Positions 44,801 through 59,245 of a stretch of 64,000 nt of DNA are shown piece by piece. The notes below the pieces were generated by a model. The model searched no databases and was not told where the DNA came from. It worked only from the letters and a program-made list of their open reading frames with translations. This stretch comes from Alentia gelatinosa (taxonomy: Eukaryota; Annelida; Polychaeta; Phyllodocida; Polynoidae). The stretch lies in the NCBI GenBank assembly GCA_950022655.1, contig OX465582.1, positions 89,619,801 to 89,683,800 on the forward strand, written 5' to 3'. The position numbers and the translations under genes were made by a program. The first letter of the stretch is position 1. Each line of letters opens with the position of its first letter.

Positions 44801-46800
44801 GTCTATTTTCTGGTTAGGATTGTGGTAGTGGCTTTCGTTTACATTACCAGCAGGTGTTTGGATGGTTTAAGGTAACCCTCAGTAGTTTTGATATCTTTTT
44901 TTACTTTGATAGCGGCTGATTTCATCTCTCAGCTATTCCTTTTAAGATTCGACAATGCCGACATGTCCCTGTGAAAGTCTGCTGTATATGATTGGGTTTT
45001 TTTAAATTGATTTTTTTTTAATATTTGTAATGTTCTTTAAAAAGTATTATTTTAATAAATTACAGTTAAATTTACCACAAAACCAACAACACCGGCATAT
45101 ATATTGATTTTTATCTTTTAATGAATACCTTTTTATAGGTTTTCTTTTTACATACATGATTTTGAATAGATTTCCCTTGCAACTAACAGCGACGATTAAG
45201 ATTGTCGCTGTTTTAACCCTCACTAGTTTTGATGTGAGGTAGATCCAAGAAAAGAAATAAATAAACGCAATAGTATCTAATAAATTGTATGATATCCATA
45301 GTCAGTCGATGGAGAAAACCTTTTTCCCCTTATGATAAATGGTTCCTCAAAATCAAATTCCACTGTGCGTGTGCAGTTCTAGGCCCTAAGTTCTATTTTG
45401 ATCCGCCAGAGGTCCTCCATGTGTTCTATCCCGTGTTGAACCTTCACTTTTATAACTACAGGCAAAGGTGGGTTCTGGTAGGTGATACTAGACTGATGAT
45501 GCTTTGTGTGCCGCAGTAAGTCCGGAATAGACTTCATTTTCATTTGTTATCAATATTTATTCCCGGTTAATATTTACTGAAACGCCTAATTGCACATGCT
45601 GTTCTGGGTTCCGTCATTCTCTTTCCTCCATAAGGGAGCGTTCAATAGTAATGGCGTGGGGGCACACTTTTTGGAACACAGCGAGGTAAAAATAAAGTTG
45701 CCCCCCATGGGAATACTTCAAAAACGTCGGTCCTCTACCCCTGGGAATGTTGGAAAAAAGTTGCCCCCCCCCCCCCCCCCCAAAAAAAAAAAGACCCTCC
45801 CCTCCATAGGAGTGGGGTGAAAGCACAGGCGAGGCTGAAATAATGGGACCTTTTTTAAGGCTTGCCTTCTTTACCTTAATACAAAGCCAGTTACATTCAG
45901 TCAATTGTAAAAGTATGTGGTTGTGGTCACACTTCTGATGTTACATACTGGTATGTGTAACAATAACTGAAGTTTGCTCTTTCAGAACACTGCCCAGATC
46001 TTGAATTTGATGTGTTATTCGTGGTATTATCTGCCTCTTACATTCTCATTACTCATCTATCATTCTTGTATCACCTCAGTAATCATTGTTGTGGTGGAGG
46101 GAAATCTATCAATATTATTTACTGGATTTTGTTTCTAGCCCAGACACATATATATTTATATAATTCATATTTATCACTCACAAATGCGGAAGTGTTTTGA
46201 GATGTAAATCTGTACTTACCTGAGAAACCACAGAGGAAGACCATCCTCGTGATGATTTGTGCGTAATAAACAAAACAAAACAAAACCAAAAAAACCCACA
46301 CTCTCTTCATCTGACGAGGAATAATCATCTTCTGAAGATTTTCTCATGTGATAATCTTCTCTGGCACGTTGTCATCCTCAGGTTTGGATTGTACACTGTT
46401 TTCAATGTGACTGTTGAGGGGTTCTTGCGATACATGTGCTATGATAGTTTTGATATCATCTCTTTTTGCCATTTATAGACATGTAACTGATGGTGTTCCA
46501 AGTATATATAGACAGTACTGCTACCAACAGTTTGCCAAGCTTGCCTTCACAAAGTAGCTTTTCCCAGTCATTGTCATAATATCCTTTAAATGGCACTTCT
46601 TCATGTTGCTGCTACCATGTGGGACCATTGTCTCATTGCCTTGAGGAGCTTCAGCTGGCGTAGGCTGGTGTAGGCAGATTATGACAAAACTGTACTTCTG
46701 TGGAATCATCTTCCATGTGTTCCCCAGATGTTTAAAATGAGGTCTTTAGACCAGATTTTTAACATCAGGGAATGCAGGTGAGGTATCAGAAGATTATGAA
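41890..46800. other. Intergenic interval between the PRC1 and RNF38/44-like genes (left part)
   Basis: No exon or RNA gene recognised. Contents noted: a P11/satellite-like fragment at about 42,300-42,500, a partial P6 end at about 43,000-43,090, a small palindrome around 44,165-44,260, and C18 tracts at 44,559-44,576 and 45,764-45,781. Confidence 0.4.
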
Positions 46801-46830
46801 CACAAGTTTACAGTTTTCTAATTAATATAA

Positions 46831-46948
46831 TAGAGAAAACCTATGAAAGGTTATGGTCAAAGCTCGTATCCCATCGAGTTTGAATCCCGTAGTAATTCAC
46901 AGGGCGTAGCCACGTGAATTACGTAGCGATTCAAACTAGGATCCATGA
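46831..46948 (+). repeat. Family P1 element, partial copy
   Basis: AACCTATGAAAGGTTATGG and the core AATTCACAGGGCGTAGCCAC are present; the distal half is missing. Confidence 0.65.
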
Positions 46949-47062
46949 CTAGGGATCTCATAGATATCATACCAATATCTTTAGTAGAAATCAGTTTGAA
47001 GTTTGAAACGGATGCATTGTAGAAGTGTTTTGGTGCCCCCAGATTTGTTCCAACATGCAATC

Positions 47063-47287
47063 CGGGGCCCGTTTAATCATCTAAGATCATACACAAAGAC
47101 CTTTTTGTACCTCGCACAACGGTTATTCGTTTAATAATAGGCTATTTAAGTCTGTTCGCTAAGACAATATTAGCCCTAATGTCGTCCATAAGTGTTGAAT
47201 AAAGTTGAACCACATCGTCCCTGGGTCTCTATGGCATACAGAAAAGGTTCTACACGTACGATCCTAGATTATTAAACGGGCCCCTGG
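47063..47287. mobile_element. P4 MITE, intact 225-bp copy
   Basis: The termini GGGGCCCGTTTAATCATCTA and TAGATTATTAAACGGGCCCC are near-perfect inverted repeats; the inside is non-coding. The most complete member of the family seen at 5,545 and 29,161. Confidence 0.85.
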
Positions 47288-47973
47288 TTCTTACTTAAAT
47301 ATCTGTTTTGTGTTGTTTCCTGCATGATGTCTATCAGGTAGCACGTTGCTGCATCAGGAGTTATCACATGATCTCACACCTGGGGCTCGTTTTATTTTCT
47401 ACACTAATGAGAGTCTAAGGTCCGAGGCGAGCTTGTACAAGGGTTCTGGTTTGAAAATACATTGTATCGTAGGGAGGGACAGTTGTAGCCGGCGATCCAT
47501 GAGGTATTGTCCATTTGGGTTTCATAATTTATCGTGGGGGTGGCCTACATCGTTCAGTCTCCTTCACCTCTCCTAGCGGGCGACAGCTGGTGGGGTGTCG
47601 TGGATGAATCAAATTAACAAGAGCAGTATTATGGCCTCAAATGCAAACTGGTAGTTTTAGAGGGAAGATATTTGAAATATTTAGTCAGATTCATATTTAT
47701 TTATAACTGGTGAAATTAGTTCCCCTAAATACCACTATGTGACACTACTTGCAACCATTACAATCCCTCGTTCAAATCTCCTACAAAGTGTCTTTCAGGC
47801 CAATTTTGTCCTGGGGTTCCCTCGAACAAGACAATGAACAAGGATTTCTCTCCCTCTGGAGGATAAGGGTAATATAACGGGATGGACGAGACCTCGCTGA
47901 ATAGGTCGTCCGTGGAGGTCTCCTTCGTCAGGCCTGTTGTCCTCAACAAGAATTGGAAATAAACCTGGCTCCT

Positions 47974-47989
47974 CCCCCCCCCCCCCCCC
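47974..47989. repeat. Poly-C tract (16 nt)
   Basis: Uninterrupted C run at the left end of a featureless intergenic block. Confidence 0.97.
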
Positions 47990-48429
47990 ATAAACTTAAG
48001 ATTGGAAACTTATACCAATGCCTATAGAGTACTGTCAAAATACTCAATGGGTGTTGATGCAATCAGTCAGTGATAGGAGTGAGATATTACCATGATTTTT
48101 ATCCACAATAGAATATGACCCTGCAGATCAGAATCATGGTAATGTTGTATTCATTATCCAGCATTCCAAATATAAGTTATTAAAGGAAACACAAAATTGC
48201 CGCCGATATTCTCACGCACGACTTTTCACGCTAGGGACTTTTCTCCGTATTCTACTCAGTACCGATCTTTATCCTACCCCTAATACAAAATCCTATAGGC
48301 TTAACATTGAGTTTCCGTATGCTACGCTGACTTGCATACAGAGTTTTATATGCCACTAGTGGCATACAGAATTGTTAACAAATAATATTCCAAAATCGAG
48401 GAGACAGGGTAGGATAAAATCAAAACCTG

Positions 48430-48580
48430 ATTCGTTTTAATTGTGGCCACCACATGCCACTCCTGGAGTTTTGGCTCCGGTCTTCACTTGGCTTTGCCTC
48501 ATGAAGTCACTATGCCAAACTCCAGTCGTGGCATATGGTGGTCAAGATTAAAACTCATCTAGTTTTACGATAATAGGCTC
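48430..48580. repeat. Palindromic element with CATGAAGTCAC-type core
   Basis: Arms TGGCCACCACATGCCACTCC and GTGGCATATGGTGGTCA are complementary with some mismatches. The centre TTCACTTGGCTTTGCCTCATGAAG resembles the P1 core. Confidence 0.6.
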
Positions 48581-48627
48581 CACATGTTAAAGGTGCTTGC
48601 GAGCCAGTACTGAGTCTGAGACTTATA

Positions 48628-48914
48628 TAGAACGTCCTTACCATGCTGTACAAGCTACAAAACGAGATGCTAATTTACGGTTCGTACGGAACGAGGCATT
48701 TATGCCGAGTTCCGTTCAAATCGTAAATTATCATCGATATACCCGAAATTAAAAAAAAAAAAAAATTCAATTTGCTTTGCAACCAAAATTTTAATAAACG
48801 TGTGTGTGAAGGTAGTCCGTATTTTGGTGTACGGACCACTGGTCCGTACAGTATTTTTACGTCATATGCCGAAATGGTGCGTATTTACAGTATATATGGC
48901 ATGGGTATATAGTA
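48628..48914 (+). repeat. Family P2 palindromic element, copy 4
   Basis: Contains ATAGAACGTCCTTACCATGC, the palindrome ACGGACCACTGGTCCGT and the end GGCATGGGTATATAGTAA. A C19 tract (48,936-48,954) follows shortly after it. Confidence 0.75.
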
Positions 48915-49189
48915 ATGGAGGTGTCGGCTCGCAATCCCCCCCCCCCCCCCCCCCATCAAAGTGCACAGTATGGACTTCCCTTAAGTACAGAGACTCCGTA
49001 TTAGGTGGATGATAAATGTATATCCTTTGGGTAAATGTCTGCAATACTCAATGGTCCCATACACGTATTATGACATTGTCAGGTCACCCTCCCCTGACTA
49101 CCAACACCAGTTGGTGCCACCCGCCATGTCTATGCATGCTTTGCATGCTTGGGACATCTGAACTACACTTGATCTGTAACGGCTGAGAA

Positions 49190-49300
49190 TATGCCATTCA
49201 TTACGGGCTGCTACATAATCTCCCTCAGCTTTACCTCATGAGATTACTCAGCAACTCAAACTCATGGCATATTTTCAGGTGCTACAGATCTTGATGCAGT
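49190..49300. repeat. Small palindromic element related to 44,165-44,260
   Basis: Shares GCTACATAATCTC, ACTCATGGCATATT and ATCTTGATGCAGTT-like blocks with about 44,167-44,255. The centre carries CTCATGAGATTACTCAGC, again a P1-like core. Confidence 0.55.
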
Positions 49301-50390
49301 TCCTTTTTAGTATTGGCCTAAAAGGCTGCTACTTGAACTCAGTGAATCTAACTTGGAAGTTGGAGAATATTTGAGCCAATTCTTCATAAATACTTCAGAT
49401 TCTCCAGATTGAAAAATTGATTGTTTGTTTGTGTAGTTTCACATCTCAGTAGGCTAGTTACGTCCTTTTGAGACTGACTAATTGGTTGACCTTTCTGGTA
49501 CTGGAAAAGTATACCAACTAAACATTGATCTGCTTGTAGCAGTGGGCCACTATGCCCATTTTTATAGTGCTGTCTAACTGAACTGGATTGAAAGATACCG
49601 GAATATCAAACTGTCATTTACAGGCCTCCCAGTACCGCGCTTCCTCAATATAGGTTTATTTTCAATAGGTTTTGAAAATCAAAATATAGGTTTTTACAGG
49701 GTTTTCAAGGCCAAAAACATAGGCTTTTATAGGTTTTTATGGTTAATATTTTCAGCATTATGGATTCAAAATTTCTATAAAAAAAAAGTACCTTGTACTA
49801 AATTGTAAGACTTCAGGATGTGGTGCTGAGTTTCCAACAGGCAAGCCAGACTGGCAAGAAGTCATACAAACTGCTGATTCTTAAACACTTTAAAGATCTT
49901 TTAAATACACTGATAATGTGGATTTCTTGTCACTTGACAATCTGACTTTCCATCAAGTTAACTTCTAAAATTTCTTCTACATATTAATCTGCATGGCAGT
50001 GAGAAATATAGGTTCTTGTAGGTTATATAGTTTACTTTATAAAGGATAAAGGCTCTGAATCGAAATATATGATTTTATAGGTTTTATATGTTTTAAAGGT
50101 TTCACTGGGAAGCCTGCGTTTAGATTAGCTTTCTATTGACTGTTAACAAAGTGGAAAATTCATCATGAGAACAAACGAGTGTATGTTTGCTGAAAAGCTA
50201 CAAGAGTTTATTGGTAGCGTCTCTTGGTTCTACACGGGTCGTAAGAGACAAGCCAGAATGGTGCTGCACACTGCGACACACGCCCCTCCCCCCTACATCC
50301 GGGCCTCCCAGCCGCCATCAAACAGAGGCATGCCGGGAGGACGGACACACAGACAGACAGGAAACCGAAGAGCGTTCCCAACGGGCACAC
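49301..50390. other. Gene-less interval
   Basis: Imperfect repeats of TATAGGTTTTTATAGG-type sequence at about 49,640-50,105. Nothing else recognised. Confidence 0.4.
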
Positions 50391-53300
50391 GGCACTGCTG
50401 GACAAAGAGAGCCTTTATTTCGTGTTTTTTTTTATTATTCAAGGGGGGAAACAATAATATCACAAGTTTAGTACATTCGAGTTAAGCACAAACATTATAC
50501 AATTACCTAGGAATGTTATAATGACAATAAAAAAAAACTGATGTCATGCTGCGAGAAAAAACAAAAACAAACAGGAGTCACGATAGTAAATCTGGAAGGA
50601 ACAACCCATTCCCATTATCTAAAAAGTTCACTCACACTTACAGGAAACCCAGACCTCCACCCAAGTTTATTCGTGTCGGTTTTATAGCTTTGAAAAAGGA
50701 CTCTACAAAAAACCTGATGCTTAGAACTACGGGCACTTGTCTGGTTATTTTTTGTTGTGATCTCAGGCCATGCCCTCCTCTCTAGACAACACGACATGCA
50801 GACAAACACCGGAATTACACAGTGAAGCAGTGTCGGCATAGAACCGACACACTTGACTCTTGAGCTATTAGAAAAAGTCAAAAATAGTCACAGGACTTGA
50901 CACAAAACAAAGGTAGCAGTTGGGAAAAAGGGGGGATAAAGCGGACCAGCTTGCCGTGTGCCGCCATTTTGAATTCTGATCGCATCCGTTGTGGGATCTT
51001 GTATTACCCCTCCCCTCCCTCCCTCTCCCTCCCCTCCACCCCAAGTGGGAAGAAAAATGAACAGTAATCATCAAGAAATGGCAATTTACTAGTAAAACCA
51101 CATTCACGCTTCATCAATATATGACTGACGCAATGGACACAACCCACACACTCTGTTTGAGTACTGCGAGCACTACAAAGCTCAGGAGGTAGATGCGTTA
51201 TGAAAAGACTGCCCCCACCCCTCTACACCACTTCACTTTGGTCCTTCACCTTTTCCCCCCTCAGTAATCGCCATATTTAACCTCTATAACCACGCCCAAA
51301 ACTGTGAGTTGAATTTACTATAACAGCGATGATTATTACCATAGATTTGAACGATGTGAGCGATAATAGGGGCAGTCTAAGGGACATGATTGATTTGACT
51401 GGACCTTTATTACTCCACCCCTCCGGCCTATAGTGGACCACTCTTGGAATTCACATGCAATTATAACTCAAATATAAATGGGGGCACATATATATATATA
51501 TTACAATGATCCTGTACCTTATTTATTTTTGTAAGTATTCCTGATTGGTTGGTCGAATAAGATCAATACACCCCATACAGAAGGTAGTTCGGTAGTCTGT
51601 ATTCAACGGCCCGGAGGAGTAGAGGTCAAAGAGGTCAAATTAATTCTATACAGGCATGACTGGATGAGTGTACTTCAAACTGCATTACCCTTACATCAAA
51701 ACAGTCTAATTTTCATTGGAAAAAAAGAAACTTGCACACATAATGTGAAAATGCATTAGCAGTTAGTATACTGATGAGGGTGAACTGTTACATATACATC
51801 TAAATCCTTCTCACGCACACACACACCCAATATAATTATATTGGCGACAGACCTTGTCAACATTGTCTTATATTCTGCATGGCAATAGTGTATACTCCCT
51901 GAAGCTTTGGTACATGAAATACATGCATGAAAGTTAAAAATTACCTAATTACATATTCTGTTAACATAAACAAAATACTTTGGGAATGCTACTATACAAA
52001 TTTCACCTACAATTTACATTGCATCTTCAACTGCATTATTACAATAATAATGAACTTTTAGGTTTGCTTTGACAGCGTAGTTTATAAGTGTAACATGAAC
52101 TGACCTCAAGTTGACCTGGCCTTGACCCCTAACCCTTGACCCAAGGTCATATCAGTGCTGTCAGTCACCTGTAAACTGATTTCTTTTTTAGGTGCTGTGA
52201 TGTAAGTACGTTCTGTAGAAGCCTCCGGAAAAAAGGGTGCAGTCCAAATTGAGTCTAGCTACGCGGTAAAAACCACCTAAGCGGAACAATCCCAGACAAA
52301 TTCGACATGGAGCGATGTAAATTGTAAACAACCAGTTTTTTTTCTTCAAATTAATCAACCAATCACGCGTCGCCACAGTAATTTTCTCTGAGCAGTGACC
52401 TAATTAAAGGGGCATCTAGAAGGAGGCGGGGCTCTGCTGACCCAGTTTGATGAGCAGCTGTCAAATGGGGTCACGTTGACCTAATTATTTTCTTTTTTTT
52501 TCAACAGGAGCAACGATGAGCTCAGTGTTGTTGACCAGTCCTTGAGCTGCTCGTTTTGTCACGAATACGGCGACAAATTGTCGTTTACATCTGGCACAGG
52601 TATCATTAAAGGCTGCATGCAGAACTACAAGTAACAACGGTGAGCTATCGTGGTGGAAAGAGTAGGCGCCAAACTTCCTGGGGAGAGTTTTGTGAGGCTG
52701 CCACGACAGGCAACCAAGTGTCGTCTGCTACGTTTCTATGGGAGCGCGAAATTTCGATGTGACGTCACATAGCAATGACGTCATCATGACGTCGACGTCA
52801 AAGACCACGCTAGGTCGGGAGGGACTGGCAGTTTATGGATTATCACTATTTGGATTTTCTCTTTTGCGTCATTTTGCAAGAAAATAGAAATTTGTTTGGG
52901 AGATTTTTTCAATCATTTTAATTTTTGATCGGCATTTTTTCATGTAGGGATTTCGGTTGAGATTAGGCTTTCAGAACTGTCCTCTTTCCTGGGGGTTCTC
53001 CCTATTGCCAACATAACCCCGGCCACGAACATGTATTATAAACTCAAGTTAGGGCTAACCTCTGGGAATGGAGAACTGGAGAAGGGGACATGCGAACCTA
53101 GTCGGGGTGCGTTTAGCATGGATAACGGACAAAGAGTGTAAAACGGGAAAACAAAGGAGACAACAGCATGTGACACCCTGTCTCACAAACACCCTTATGA
53201 ATTGAACGCAAGCATTTAAACGGCAGCGACACGCTCCCGACTTGTGCAGTGTGGCCTGCTGCCACAACCATCAGGTACTAATTAACTAAATTACAAATAA

Positions 53301-54639
53301 GTCATTCTGAGGATCACCTTAGTGTATGTATGTATTGTACAGGAATGAATTTACTGAAACTGAACATCTAATTCCCACATATTATCTAGCGAGCGATGTT
53401 TTTGGATTCTTTGCGGTTTGACGGTATCTGGACGATACGCTTCGTAGCCACTACGTTTTTTTTTTCAATTATGTCAGAACTCTGTCAAGAATTGACGTAG
53501 AAATTTCATATAAAGATCAGTAGATAGCTAAAGATGTGTGGAAAATAGTTGGTATATTTTGATTTACGATAGGCAACATGTTTAATTGCCATTGTTTGTT
53601 ACGCGGTTCACCATGAGTGTGAGAACGTTGCCTCCAAAAAAAAAACACGAGGCGTATCATCCAATTTACGAAGCGTATCGTCCAAAGCATGCTGGCTTCT
53701 AAACGTATCATCCAGTATTCGTTTCGACAATGTTCCAAATGAGCTGTGAATATTTTCCTCTCGTTGTACACCTTCCAAATGAGCAAGTCGTGGCTGTTAA
53801 TTAGGGCAACCCTAGACTAAGTATCCTAAAGGTTGTTGTGCATTGAGCAACATTTACATGTAATAATAGCAGGGTAAGACACCATCAATGGAGCGCACAC
53901 AGAGCAGTACAGGGGCCAGCATTACCTTTCAGAACTCCCTGAGAATAACCACCTCTGTTGGAATCTAATATATTCCCTCAGGGAACTCTGAAACGTAGCT
54001 TTTATCCTTCTGCACACGGTACACCTGTTACCGGCTGACACTGAGCGACACCGGGGTGGCCGCCGGCAACAAGCCGCAGCGTAAAGCACAGAGTGAGGTA
54101 TATATAACCAAGGTACATGATGAGAACAATAACCTAACAAAGTACAAAAAATACCATGGAGTCTACTACCCACGATGATAATAAAGGGTATTATTCAATG
54201 ACAAAATTAATACCTACTTAATAATATGAGTATCTGTTTGCACTGTACTTAAAAAAAAAAGAAATAGCAAAAAACAGACGACTTTCGACCATCTTGCGCT
54301 GGTGCTTTGCGAGTCCCATTCAATGTTTATACTTCACAATTGAATGAGAAGCAATTGTCTAGATTGCAAATTATTACCACTCAAATAGCATCCTAACGGA
54401 AATTAACAGGAAGGAAAATGGAGTGGTTTCCCATTCTATCCACATTGGAGAGTCCATTCATTAATTATTATTATCATTATTATTAATTACAATTATATCC
54501 TAACGGAACTCCAGGGAAATTCTAAAATGGTGCATTGGAACAGAGTAACAATATACTAAAGCTAATGGCACAAAACAGAAATCAACCAATGGCACACCTT
54601 ATCAGGCTAGAGGATGTGTGTGTTGCCAAAACCTGCCCC

Positions 54640-54720
54640 TCCCCCTGGCTCAGGGGGCGTGGCTTAAGCCAGGCCACGCCCACTCTCCTATGACTGACGT
54701 GCGGCCACGCCTACATGCTG
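54640..54720. repeat. GGGCGTGGC/GCCACGCCC inverted pairs
   Basis: GGGGGCGTGGCTTAAGCCAGG followed by CCACGCCCAC, and a second CCACGCC at about 54,702. Related to the tandem array at 55,290-55,520. Confidence 0.6.
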
Positions 54721-55289
54721 TGAATGACAAACCTAACAATCTCAGGGGAGCGAACCCCTGACAATTTCTCATAATGGTAATAATATTAATTATATTCGAG
54801 ATGAAAAAGTGCACTCTCTTCTCTGTACCCGCTGCTGCATTTCAGTTTCGCACAATACAATATGATTCATACCTATTTGTCTTTGTCTTTGTTATTTTCA
54901 CTCAGGCTGACTATTTATATATATTATAGTTCTGGTTAAAACAATAATCTTTCGCGATAATCTGTTGTGTTGTGGTCCTTTGACTGTCGAGTTCAGAGGG
55001 AATCTCTTATATCTCTTGGGAAGCACCATGGATCCCATAGTTCTGAACCTCAGTAGTAGTTTTAGTAGTAGTAATTCGTAGTGGTAGAGTGTTGTAGTAG
55101 TAGTAATAGTAGTAGTACTAGGAGTAGGCGTCGTCTTTTTGGTCCCCAGCCGCGCACAATCGCGCCCCGTGGAAAAATGAGCTGTAACGACACGGTCCGA
55201 TGCACACAGAGCTACACGCAAACACTAACGTCACGCATCAAAGACGCACAACATCGAGGCTGAAGTGGTGGTGCCGGCCCCACGCTTCG

Positions 55290-55520
55290 TGCTCACACAG
55301 CCACGGCCAGGCCACGCCCATTATGCCAAAAGTGGGCGGGGCTTCAGGCAGGCCACGCCCCAGCATGCCACTATGGAGCCAAAAGTGGGCGGGGCTTCTG
55401 GCAGGCCACGCCCCCACCATGATACTAGGGAGCCAAAAGTGGGCGGGGCTTCAGGCAGGCTACGCCCCAGCATGCCACTATGGAGCCAAAAGTGGGCGGG
55501 GCTTAATTCAGGCCACGCCT
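55290..55520. repeat. Tandem repeat, about 60-bp unit rich in GC boxes, about 4 copies
   Basis: Unit: AAAAGTGGGCGGGGCTTC, GGCAGGCCACGCCCC, then ATGCCACTATGGAGCC. Each unit holds a GGGGCGGGGC-type Sp/KLF box and an inverted CCACGCCC, so each can fold into a short hairpin. Looser copies continue to about 55,690. Confidence 0.85.
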
Positions 55521-56240
55521 TCGACGCGAGGCAGAAACGGTCGTTTGGAGAGGCCACGACCCCCGCACGTGGTGGGCGGGGCATGTGAGAAGGTCACACC
55601 CACTATACACTGTCAACACATGAAAAGGGCGTGGCTTAGTGGATACACAGCACACGGAACACTTGGCAGACGCTAGAGAGGGGCGGGGCTTAGTTGTTTT
55701 TTTGTCTTCGACCAATGGCTGTGCGAACATTGGCAAAATAAAGGGGCTGTGTTGGGGATGGGGTTGCATTTCGAGTCAGACCCAGAGGAGTCTGAGCATC
55801 AAGTCTTTTGGTCTGCTTGTGTCTGTAAAACCATATTTTTCTTTTCCTTTTTGCATGATGAATTGTGATTACTGGGGACTGGGGGCCAGGCCCGAGCGTA
55901 GTCCCGGAGGAAAAAACACCCCGGCATCGAGGCCGGTCTAAGCCGTAGCCCAGACCGGTGACCAACAAGTCTGGGTTCTGACACTGTACCGCACACTGTG
56001 CAGTACACGTTTACTGTTGACAGGACTTGGCCCCGGACTACTTTCTCATTCTGCCCACTCGTCTCTCACTCGAGAAACAGGGATTCGGCTTTGACTGGAA
56101 ACTAGGCTTTCGGGATGAAGAATGTCTGTTTTGTTCCGCAGTGATTTCAGTCGACGGGGTCACAGCAGCGACGACTGCCTCTCACCGGCTGTGTTGTGTG
56201 TTTTGATTGGCTGATGATCCATATCTTACAGTTGTATCGC

Positions 56241-56303
56241 TCAGTCTGATTGGCCAAGGGTTCCGGAAGCGTCTGCCCTACAGATTGGGCACGTGCGATT
56301 CGT
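56241..56303 (-). CDS. RNF38/44-like, last coding exon (RING end)
   Basis: Minus-strand acceptor TCTTTGCAG, then TNRTCPICRADASGTLGQSD and TGA. It supplies the last two zinc ligands (CPIC) of the RING-H2 finger; RNF38 ends ANRTCPICRADASEV... at the same place. Phase 0 matches the exon at 58,563-58,790. Confidence 0.93.
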   Translation of the reverse strand, partial: TNRTCPICRADASGTLGQSD

Positions 56304-57127
56304 CTGCAAAGAAAATAATACACATTGGAGAGCTGACAAATATGAAAACAAACTTTACGTTCTACCCTTGACTATATGTTCTGTATATAATGGATTACAT
56401 TTTTTTCTCAACTCTAAAGATAGAATATGAGGGAGTTTAATAATCATATTTTCTCCGAATATTTTTCCTATTTTTCTTTAATTAGCATTTTCAGGGTCCC
56501 CCGACCACTGGCACTACTTATGTATATTTCCTATGATCATTTTTTGTAACTCGGGCAGATTTTCATAATTTTTCTGATTGCCAGTTTTACCAAATTTAGC
56601 CAGGTTATTACCAATGTTAACCCTGTAGATTGACCTTGACTGTTCCATGGTTACGAGAAGGAACTGCAATCTGGCTTTAGGACCAATTACAACACTGCTG
56701 TTTATCCTCTGGGCCTTTTATATAAATTGATTAAAGTAATAGTACAACTTACTGAAATAGTCAAGGTGATGTATAGGAGCGTTCAATACAGAACTTATGT
56801 TTCGATTACTAATCTAGTCTTTATCAGGGGTAATTACTTACAGGAGGGATAGCGATTCATACAAGGGCTCCACGGAAAGGTATTTAACAGCTCTATACCA
56901 TTAAATAGCTGAGTAAAAATCTGTGATTTACGAGTTAAGTTCTGTGATAAATTTTGTCGTATATATGTTCTGCACAAAATGTATTAAATTAGTGGCCCAA
57001 GACACTTCCCCTCAATTTTCGAAATGGCTTGAAGTATGAACACTCCATTTCGTCTTAATTGGTGAATTTCTGAGGGAGCTAGGATTCTTGCTCTCACTAA
57101 AGTGATGTCAGTTGGGCTCAGGATAAA

Positions 57128-57303
57128 CGTGGACAATTATTACGTTTGGAATTTACTGCCTCAGAGGGATTGAGAACACATGTTTTATCACAATGAATTA
57201 AACTCAATGTATATTGTCTTTGTTTTTATACAAGAAACAATTATTTTTCAAATTGGAAATAAAAAGATGAATTTCCATAAAAAGATTGAAAACTGCCATC
57301 TTT
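57128..57303 (+). repeat. Dispersed element, family P6, copy 5
   Basis: Contains TTTACTGCCTCAGAGGGATTG and AAAACTGCCATC, the reverse of the PRC1-intron copies. Diverged. Lies in the last intron of the RNF38/44-like gene. Confidence 0.5.
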
Positions 57304-57499
57304 GTAAGTAATATATGTATATCTACTTTGTACCCATGACGGTTCCACTCAGTTTAAAAATCACAAGAACCAGGAGGACTCCATTTTGTCTTAATTGATG
57401 GATTTCCGAGGGAATTAGGGTTCTCATTCTAACTTGCCTATGCCAAAATATCATCTAGAACTGGCGGTGTAATTTTTGGAGAAAAAACTTTGTGAAAAA

Positions 57500-58820
<1,321 letters not shown>

Positions 58821-58979
58821 TTAATCCAAACGTACAAAAAAAACAACAAACCAAAATCAGCAAAAAATGAGCCCCACTGAGACGAACAGTCTTTGGCAAT
58901 GGCAATGTGTCTGGTTTTCGGCGCTTTGCGGATCCTCGTGGATGGATGGACACATCTTTTTTTATTTTATTTTTTTTTT

Positions 58980-59245
58980 AAATTTTCTTCAAGGCGCATC
59001 CAGTTGAATTTTTATTTTTCCCTTCAAAGTTTCAAAGATGGTGGGTACAACCACACGGCTGTTGTGCCAGGAATTATTTTTATTTTTTATTTTTTTTATT
59101 TCTCCAAGGCGCATCCAGTTGAATTTTTGTTCCATCAAAATTTCAAAAATGAATGGGCACATCGCACAGCTGTGTTGCCAGGAATTTTTTTTTCTTCACT
59201 TTTTAGAATTTCATTTCTTCAAGGCGCATCCAGTTGAATTTTTCC
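58980..59245. repeat. Tandem repeat, about 120-bp unit, 2.3 copies
   Basis: Unit begins CAAGGCGCATCCAGTTGAAT and includes TTTCAAAGATG- and TGCCAGGAATT-like blocks. The starts lie at about 58,991, 59,105 and 59,219. In the intron between the RING exon and the 61,647 exon. Confidence 0.85.

Larger units (their letters stand above)
50395..56240 (-). other. Putative long 3' UTR of the RNF38/44-like gene
   Basis: From the stop codon at 56,241 leftward there is about 5.8 kb without exons and almost without the repeat families that crowd the rest of the window. The first convincing minus-strand poly(A) context is TTTATT (AATAAA on the minus strand) at 50,414-50,419. Candidate TTTATT sites at about 51,406 and 51,520 would shorten it. 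RNF38/RNF44 transcripts are known to have long 3' UTRs; the extent here is inferred. Confidence 0.35.

Noticed and set aside
47758..47991. 77-codon minus-strand frame that reads fairly like protein
   Set aside because: Begins in a poly-C tract, has no family match or splice sites, and contains a GAAGGAGACCTCC-type segment typical of repeat tails.
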